Source of the DNA: an uncultured Pelosinus sp.
GTDB taxonomy: Bacteria > Bacillota > Negativicutes > UMGS1260
Assembly: GCA_900550105.1 (NCBI GenBank)
Contig: URQW01000009.1
Coordinates: forward strand, 1-60,148
Direction: 5' to 3'
Length of the DNA stretch: 60,148 nt
Position 1 is the first letter of the stretch; every line of letters starts with the position of its first letter. The notes beneath the pieces are model-generated. The model saw only the letters and a program-made list of their open reading frames with translations. It was not told the DNA's origin and did no database searches. The translations under genes and the position numbers were made by a program. Shown in pieces: positions 56,212-60,148 of the stretch.

Positions 56212-56739
56212 ATGATTTATACTCGTACTGGTGATAAAGGAACAACTAGCTTACTTGACGGAACTCGTATCCGTAAAAACAGTATTCGCGTTGATAGCTA
56301 TGGCACCATTGATGAATTAAATTCGTTGCTGGGCTTTTCCAAGCATTTTATCCCTGATAAATTAATTGTGGAAAGAATTCACACTGTCCAGAAAGAACTC
56401 TTCTCTGTAGCGGCAGAATTGGCTGATCCTGAAGGGAAAAACTATCCATCCCATCTTGGTGACGAAGAAATTAAACGATTTGAAGGCTGGATTGATGAAT
56501 ATGTAGAAAAAATCAAACCAGAACCGCGTTTCATTATTCCCGGCAGCAGCCAGGCCTCAGGAAGTCTGCACGTATGCCGCACCGTCTGCCGCCGCACTGA
56601 ACGAATCATGTTATCGCTCGATGAATTAGAGCCAATCAATCCTTATCTGATTAAATATGTAAATCGACTTTCTGATCTGATCTATATTTTCGCTCGTTAT
56701 CTTGAAGATACCCAAGAACTCGTCGAGTTCAAAAAATAA
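56212..56739 (+). CDS. Cob(I)alamin adenosyltransferase, PduO type
   Basis: A 175-residue trimeric adenosyltransferase. The N-terminal ATP-binding signature is IYTRTGDKGTTSLLDGTRIRKNS, the cobalamin-adjacent part RVDSYGTIDELNS, and the C-terminal RTVCRRTERIMLSL and YVNRLSDLIYIFARYLED. It makes adenosylcobalamin for B12-dependent mutases, dehydratases or aminomutases; none of these is in the window. AAAGGAGGG gives a strong ribosome site. It lies 33 bp after the zinc-ribbon gene. Confidence 0.95.
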   Translation: MIYTRTGDKGTTSLLDGTRIRKNSIRVDSYGTIDELNSLLGFSKHFIPDKLIVERIHTVQKELFSVAAELADPEGKNYPSHLGDEEIKRFEGWIDEYVEKIKPEPRFIIPGSSQASGSLHVCRTVCRRTERIMLSLDELEPINPYLIKYVNRLSDLIYIFARYLEDTQELVEFKK

Positions 56740-56756
56740 ATTAGGCGGTGCCCATT

Positions 56757-57182
56757 ATGCCAATTGTTACAGGTCTCACACCAAACACAGGGAAATATAC
56801 CCTAAAAACTACTAGCGAAGATGCTAGTACTGATTCAACTAAGACTGGGACTTCCTCATCGAAGACAGCCACCAGCCTTGATTCCTATTCTTTTTCACAG
56901 GAAGCTTTGTCACTCGCCAATTATTTATCAGATGACAAAGACGATGACAGTACAACCTTAGCTGACATGCTAACAGAAAATCAAACAAAAGCATCCAGTC
57001 AGCTGACCAAAGAAATGAAAGCGAGCGGTAAACTTACCAAAACCACTACCGACTCCGATACCAATACCAATCAAACCTTGGCGGATTATATGTTCCAAGA
57101 TAGTAAAGACAGCAGTTCGTCCTTGTACCAAATCCTCACTTATGGCCAAAATGGCGCATTAAATCTTATGCAAAAAAAATAA
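56757..57182 (+). CDS. Ser/Thr/Asp-rich hypothetical protein, 141 aa
   Basis: It begins MPIVTGLTPNTGKYT and is rich in Ser, Thr, Asp and Lys, with two related segments LADMLTENQTK and LADYMFQDSKD, each preceded by an ANYLSDDKDD- or TNTNQT-type stretch. There is no signal peptide, membrane helix or cysteine. ATG 56757 is preferred; the GTG at 56748 falls in AGGCGGTG, which serves as the ribosome site. It is 17 bp downstream of the PduO gene and followed by a strong terminator, so it is the last gene of that operon. It resembles low-complexity flagellar or surface-related proteins in composition only; function unknown. Confidence 0.65.
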   Translation: MPIVTGLTPNTGKYTLKTTSEDASTDSTKTGTSSSKTATSLDSYSFSQEALSLANYLSDDKDDDSTTLADMLTENQTKASSQLTKEMKASGKLTKTTTDSDTNTNQTLADYMFQDSKDSSSSLYQILTYGQNGALNLMQKK

Positions 57183-57195
57183 CAGAACAAACTAA

Positions 57196-57240
57196 AACGC
57201 CCTTGCTTCTACGCAACTCGAAGCAAGGGCGTTCTTTTAT
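57196..57240. terminator. Bidirectional terminator, 14-bp stem
   Basis: AACGCCCTTGCTTC (57196-57209) pairs perfectly with 57220-57233, 10-nt loop, then CTTTTATT. On the minus strand it lies within and just past the end of the acetyltransferase gene. Confidence 0.88.
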
Positions 57241-57749
57241 TTATTTCTTTCAGGCTGAGGTCCTGGTAATTCATATTGATAAAAGCTTAAATCAAGCCAA
57301 CGATCAAATTTATAACCAGCCTGTTTTACGGTACCGCTAAAAGTAAAACCCAGTTTTTCATGCATAGCAATACTGGCGTCATTCGCCGCATCAATCCCAG
57401 CTACAAGCGTCTTATAGCCTTGTTCTGCGGCAAGGCGGATTAGCTCTTGTAACAACTTCGTTCCTACACCACTTTTACGATACTGCTCATCGACATAGAC
57501 AGAATGCTCTATGGTATAGCGATAACCAGGCCAGTCACGAAAGGGTCCATAACTAGCAAATCCAGCGACCTCGCCGTCTTGCTCAAAAACTAACACAGGA
57601 AAGCCCTTCTGACACTTCTTATCAAACCAGAATTTTCGCTCTGCTAAAGAATGTTCTTGTTCATCATAAACAGCAGTCGTATAAAGAATTGCATGATTAT
57701 AAATCTGAGAAATTTTCACCAAATCAGCCTCACAGGCGCTGCGAATCAT
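57237..57749 (-). CDS. GNAT N-acetyltransferase, phosphinothricin-acetyltransferase-like
   Basis: A 170-residue GNAT enzyme of the PAT/MnaT group. The acetyl-CoA loop is the Q/RxxGxG/A motif YRKSGVGTKLLQELI, preceded by SVYVDEQ; other conserved parts are IRSACEADLVKISQIYNHA and AGIDAANDASIAMHEKLGF. These enzymes acetylate methionine derivatives, phosphinothricin or similar amino-acid analogues. ATG at 57749 with AGGGATAGG just upstream. Divergent from nudC. Confidence 0.9.
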   Translation of the reverse strand: MIRSACEADLVKISQIYNHAILYTTAVYDEQEHSLAERKFWFDKKCQKGFPVLVFEQDGEVAGFASYGPFRDWPGYRYTIEHSVYVDEQYRKSGVGTKLLQELIRLAAEQGYKTLVAGIDAANDASIAMHEKLGFTFSGTVKQAGYKFDRWLDLSFYQYELPGPQPERNK

Positions 57750-57859
57750 TCCTATCCCTTCTTTTCTTATAAGCTTTATTTATTCTCGAAACATAGACGA
57801 ACGAATCATACCATTGTACAATAAACAAAAATACTGTATCGCTATTAGGAGGGAAACGA

Positions 57860-58708
57860 GTGACTTCGCTAAAAAACACATCGAAGGCAACGGCTTGTGC
57901 CGCTGTTTCTGCTTATAAACCAGAACAATCTTGGCTCTTATTTCATGACGAACAATTGATCGTCAAAGGGAGCGATGGAAATTTTACACTACCCCAAACC
58001 AAAGATCTTATTGGACTGACCGGTTTTGATACACCGCAGTCACTTACAGCCTTAGACGGACAGACCTATTATACGGCTTCGGCCAATCCCCAAGCCTTGC
58101 CCGAAGATTTTCATTGGAAAACCTTGCGCCAGCTAGCGGTGAATCCGGCTCATCCCATTACCCAAGCAGCTTATCATATCTATCATATTACGCATTGGCT
58201 CAAAAAAAATAAATTTTGCAGTTGCTGCGCTGCCCCGCTTACCCCTTCGCCAACCGAACTCGCTCTAGTCTGCCCCGCCTGCAAAAACATAGTATATCCT
58301 CGTATTTCACCAGCAATTATTGTAGCTGTAAAAAAAGATAATAAAATTCTGCTCGCTCAGGGAAGCCGTTTTAAAACCCCCATGTTCAGTACGTTAGCTG
58401 GCTTTGTCGAAGCAGGTGAAACCATCGAAGACTGCGTACGCCGAGAAATTCGCGAAGAAGTGGGCATTGAAGTAAAAAATATTCGCTATGTAAGTAGTCA
58501 ACCCTGGCCATTTCCTGATTCACTGATGCTAGGCTTTACAGCTGAATGGGCCAGCGGCGAAATTCAAATCGACAATGAGGAAATCCTCTCTGCCAATTGG
58601 TTTGACGCAGATCACCTTCCCTTAATTCCAACACCTGGCAGCATTGCTAGGCAGCTGATTGATTCCTTTGTAGCCGAACAGAACGGAAAAATCAATCAGA
58701 GCCGCTAA
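57860..58708 (+). CDS. nudC: NADH pyrophosphatase (NUDIX hydrolase, NudC)
   Basis: A 282-residue enzyme in three parts: an N-terminal domain, a zinc ribbon with CSCCAAPLTP and CPACKNIVYPR (Cys-x2-Cys pairs) and a Nudix domain with GFVEAGETIEDCVRREIREE-type box and the NudC-specific SQPWPFPDSLMLGF. It splits NADH to NMNH and AMP and can remove NAD caps from RNA. GTG 57860 follows TTAGGAGGG by about 6 nt. Single gene. Confidence 0.94.
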   Translation: MTSLKNTSKATACAAVSAYKPEQSWLLFHDEQLIVKGSDGNFTLPQTKDLIGLTGFDTPQSLTALDGQTYYTASANPQALPEDFHWKTLRQLAVNPAHPITQAAYHIYHITHWLKKNKFCSCCAAPLTPSPTELALVCPACKNIVYPRISPAIIVAVKKDNKILLAQGSRFKTPMFSTLAGFVEAGETIEDCVRREIREEVGIEVKNIRYVSSQPWPFPDSLMLGFTAEWASGEIQIDNEEILSANWFDADHLPLIPTPGSIARQLIDSFVAEQNGKINQSR

Positions 58709-58725
58709 CTTCAGCAAAGTTTATT

Positions 58726-59724
58726 TTATCTATTACGAAGTTTAAATTTATCATCCATTGTTTCTTCTAAGCGATCTGTAGCATTGCCAGGATCCATCGA
58801 AATCTTAGCAATATGAGCAAGCATTTCCGGCGTTAAAGTAAAGTCAACAGCTGCAAGCGATGGTTCAAGCTGCGCTAGATTTCTTGCCCCGACAATGGGC
58901 GCTGTAATCGCCGGATGAGACTGAACCCAACGAATTGCGAGCGTAGCCGGATGAACGCCAAGCTTTTCGGCATAGGCGGCAAACTCTGCCGCAATCTGAT
59001 AGTAAGCAGGATTGCCGTAACGTTTAGCATACTGTTCTTTCTCAGTAATTCGCCCTGTAGCTCCAGCTGCTTTCTTCGTATATTTTCCCGCTAACAATCC
59101 CGCGCCCAACGGACTATAAGGAATGACTGATAAATTTTCCGACAAGGCAAGCGGCAAAATCTCCACTTCCGCCTGACGTTTCACGAGATTATACATCGGT
59201 TCAATACATTCAAAGCGCGCTAAATTTCTTAATTCCGCTATGCCAAGCGCTTTGGCAATTTGCCAGGCAGCCCAATTACTTACGCCAAGATACAGCACCT
59301 TACCTTGTCTCACCAGATCATCAAGGGCGCGGAGCGTTTCTTCCATAGCAACACAGGGATCAAAGTGGTGAATGAAATACAAATCAATCCGATCGGTTTG
59401 CAGACGGCGCAGGCTTTCTTCCACTGCTGTCATGATATGTCGTCGCGATGATCCCAGTCCGTTCACATCCTGATGAATCCGCTGCGAAACTTTTGTTGTT
59501 AAAACAATATCATTACGGCACTCTTTCATCAGATTCCCTAAAATAGTCTCAGCTCTGCCGCCACCATAGTTATTAGAGCAGTCAAAAAAATTAATTCCCG
59601 CCTCGCGACAACGATAAAATAGCTGCTTTGACTCTGTTTCATCGGCTTCCGAACCAAAAGTCATTGTGCCAAAACATAATTCCGATACGAGCACGCCAGT
59701 TCTGCCTAATAACTTATATTCCAT
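58726..59724 (-). CDS. Aldo/keto reductase
   Basis: A 332-residue TIM-barrel NADP(H)-dependent reductase. The catalytic tetrad is visible: Asp in NFFDCSNNYGGG, Tyr in the same motif, Lys in VLTTKVSQ and His in DLYFIHHFDP. The cofactor-binding IPYSPLGAGLLAGKY and VQSHPAITAPIVGARN follow. It resembles the YajO/YghZ-like general stress group. It reduces aldehydes or ketones, substrate unknown. A ribosome site GGAGGGG lies upstream of the ATG at 59724. Single gene, convergent with nudC, only 17 bp away. Confidence 0.93.
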   Translation of the reverse strand: MEYKLLGRTGVLVSELCFGTMTFGSEADETESKQLFYRCREAGINFFDCSNNYGGGRAETILGNLMKECRNDIVLTTKVSQRIHQDVNGLGSSRRHIMTAVEESLRRLQTDRIDLYFIHHFDPCVAMEETLRALDDLVRQGKVLYLGVSNWAAWQIAKALGIAELRNLARFECIEPMYNLVKRQAEVEILPLALSENLSVIPYSPLGAGLLAGKYTKKAAGATGRITEKEQYAKRYGNPAYYQIAAEFAAYAEKLGVHPATLAIRWVQSHPAITAPIVGARNLAQLEPSLAAVDFTLTPEMLAHIAKISMDPGNATDRLEETMDDKFKLRNR

Positions 59725-59868
59725 CTCTTTCCCCTCCGATTGTTATAATAAAAAACGTTGCTATTTTCGCCTTATTTCCTTTTAATTCCTGCCTATAGAA
59801 AATGCACCTTCTGAAACCTTCTAAAAACACGCTACTACCGACACTTTCATATGCATAATACTAAAAAT

Positions 59869-59897
59869 AAAAAGGGCCTTAACGGCCCTTTTTATTT
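59869..59897 (-). terminator. Terminator of the right-end chemoreceptor gene
   Basis: AAAAAGGGCC (59869-59878) pairs with GGCCCTTTTT (59884-59893), 5-nt loop, with T-rich sequence on the minus strand. It lies at the stop of the partial receptor gene. Confidence 0.88.
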
Positions 59898-60148
59898 TTA
59901 GACTTTAAATTTGCTAACAGCATTTTGTAGATTTTGAGCAAGCTTAGCAAGATTCATGCTAGCCGAAGCAATTTCTTCCACTGAGGCTGACTGTTCTTCC
60001 GTAGCTGCCGAGATAGATTCCGCTTCCGTAGCTGTTGCCTTGCTCACTCCGGTGATGCTTTGCACTGCATCTACGATATTTTCGCTGCTGCTTGCTAATT
60101 GCTGTACCACTGCGGAAATATCGGTTACTTGACTTGATACATTGTCAA
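59898..60148 (-). CDS. Methyl-accepting chemotaxis protein, C-terminal part (cut by window edge)
   Basis: The minus strand is open from the window edge to the stop at 59898, giving 83 codons. It ends NLQNAVSKFKV and contains SISAATEEQSASVEEIASAS, the C-terminal methylation region of a chemoreceptor. The C-terminus is very close to that of the receptor at 34232-36205 (NLKEAASKFKV), so the two are probably paralogues of one receptor group. The sensor part lies outside the window. It is a separate gene from the aldo/keto reductase, with its own terminator. Confidence 0.93.
   Translation of the reverse strand, partial: DNVSSQVTDISAVVQQLASSSENIVDAVQSITGVSKATATEAESISAATEEQSASVEEIASASMNLAKLAQNLQNAVSKFKV

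Noticed and set aside
1..60148. CRISPR arrays, insertion sequences, prophage, integron or restriction genes
   Set aside because: No repeat-spacer pattern, transposase, integrase or terminal repeats were seen on either strand.

Overview
The window reads as chromosomal DNA from an anaerobic, amino-acid- and organic-acid-fermenting member of the Firmicutes, most likely of the diderm class Negativicutes (Sporomusa/Pelosinus/Anaeromusa type). The evidence is strong AGGAGG ribosome sites with frequent GTG/TTG starts, Bacillus-type regulators (GlnK/GlnL-like and LytS/LytTR pairs), oxygen-sensitive enzymes (a glycyl-radical enzyme, a 2-oxoacid:ferredoxin oxidoreductase, EtfB), and a gene for a small outer-membrane beta-barrel with a signal peptide and a C-terminal Phe. 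The genus is inference. I see no insertion sequence, phage gene, CRISPR array or rRNA; the only tRNA is tRNA-Ala(CGC).

Region 1 (1-8460): the start of etfB, a thiolase, a lone small gene on the other strand, then a catabolic operon read leftward: beta-keto acid cleavage enzyme (BKACE), 3-hydroxyacid/3-hydroxyacyl-CoA dehydrogenase and an AtoE-type short-chain acid carrier. The operon starts at a clear sigma-54 promoter preceded by three identical-format GATG-N8-CATC boxes. Next to it lie a PAS-AAA+ sigma-54 activator and an MFS carrier. Region 2 (8823-20301): glutamate synthase gltBD, a MATE exporter, a GlnK/GlnL-like two-component system and a glutamate/dicarboxylate symporter preceded by 10-bp-spaced direct repeats of the GlnL format; this is a nitrogen/glutamate block.

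Region 3 (20420-28944): a beta-hydroxyacid dehydrogenase and a DapA-family aldolase under a second sigma-54 promoter with two palindromic upstream sites; a small ORF; a nitrilase-family amidase coupled to an Old-Yellow-Enzyme reductase; and a D-amino-acid island (N-acyl-D-amino-acid deacylase, D-threonine-aldolase-like enzyme, D-serine dehydratase) divergent from an XRE-cupin regulator. Region 4 (29760-33708): a gntR, glycyl-radical enzyme and activase operon; the enzyme has GCVVP at its active-site cysteine loop instead of GCVE-.

Region 5 (33906-43400): a Tyr/Gly-rich miniprotein, a chemoreceptor, small membrane proteins, a VOC protein, LysR, peptidase T with an AbgT carrier, tRNA-Ala, the outer-membrane barrel, and a cluster of DnaA boxes far from any recognisable origin genes. 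Region 6 (43684-54054): a secreted low-complexity protein with a 5'-nucleotidase, a LarA-like protein, LytS/LytTR, and a korDABC-type oxidoreductase downstream of a GlcD-type flavin dehydrogenase. Region 7 (54055-60148): a bistable-looking RNA element, a haem-globin chemoreceptor, a zinc miniprotein, PduO-type cobalamin adenosyltransferase, NudC, an aldo/keto reductase, and the C-terminus of another chemoreceptor.

Starts were corrected from ribosome-site position where this was decisive. Gene calls for well-known families are firm; substrates of the BKACE operon, the glycyl-radical enzyme, the aldolase operon and the LarA-like protein are not known from sequence. Promoters, operators and RNA folds were found by eye and were not scored statistically.
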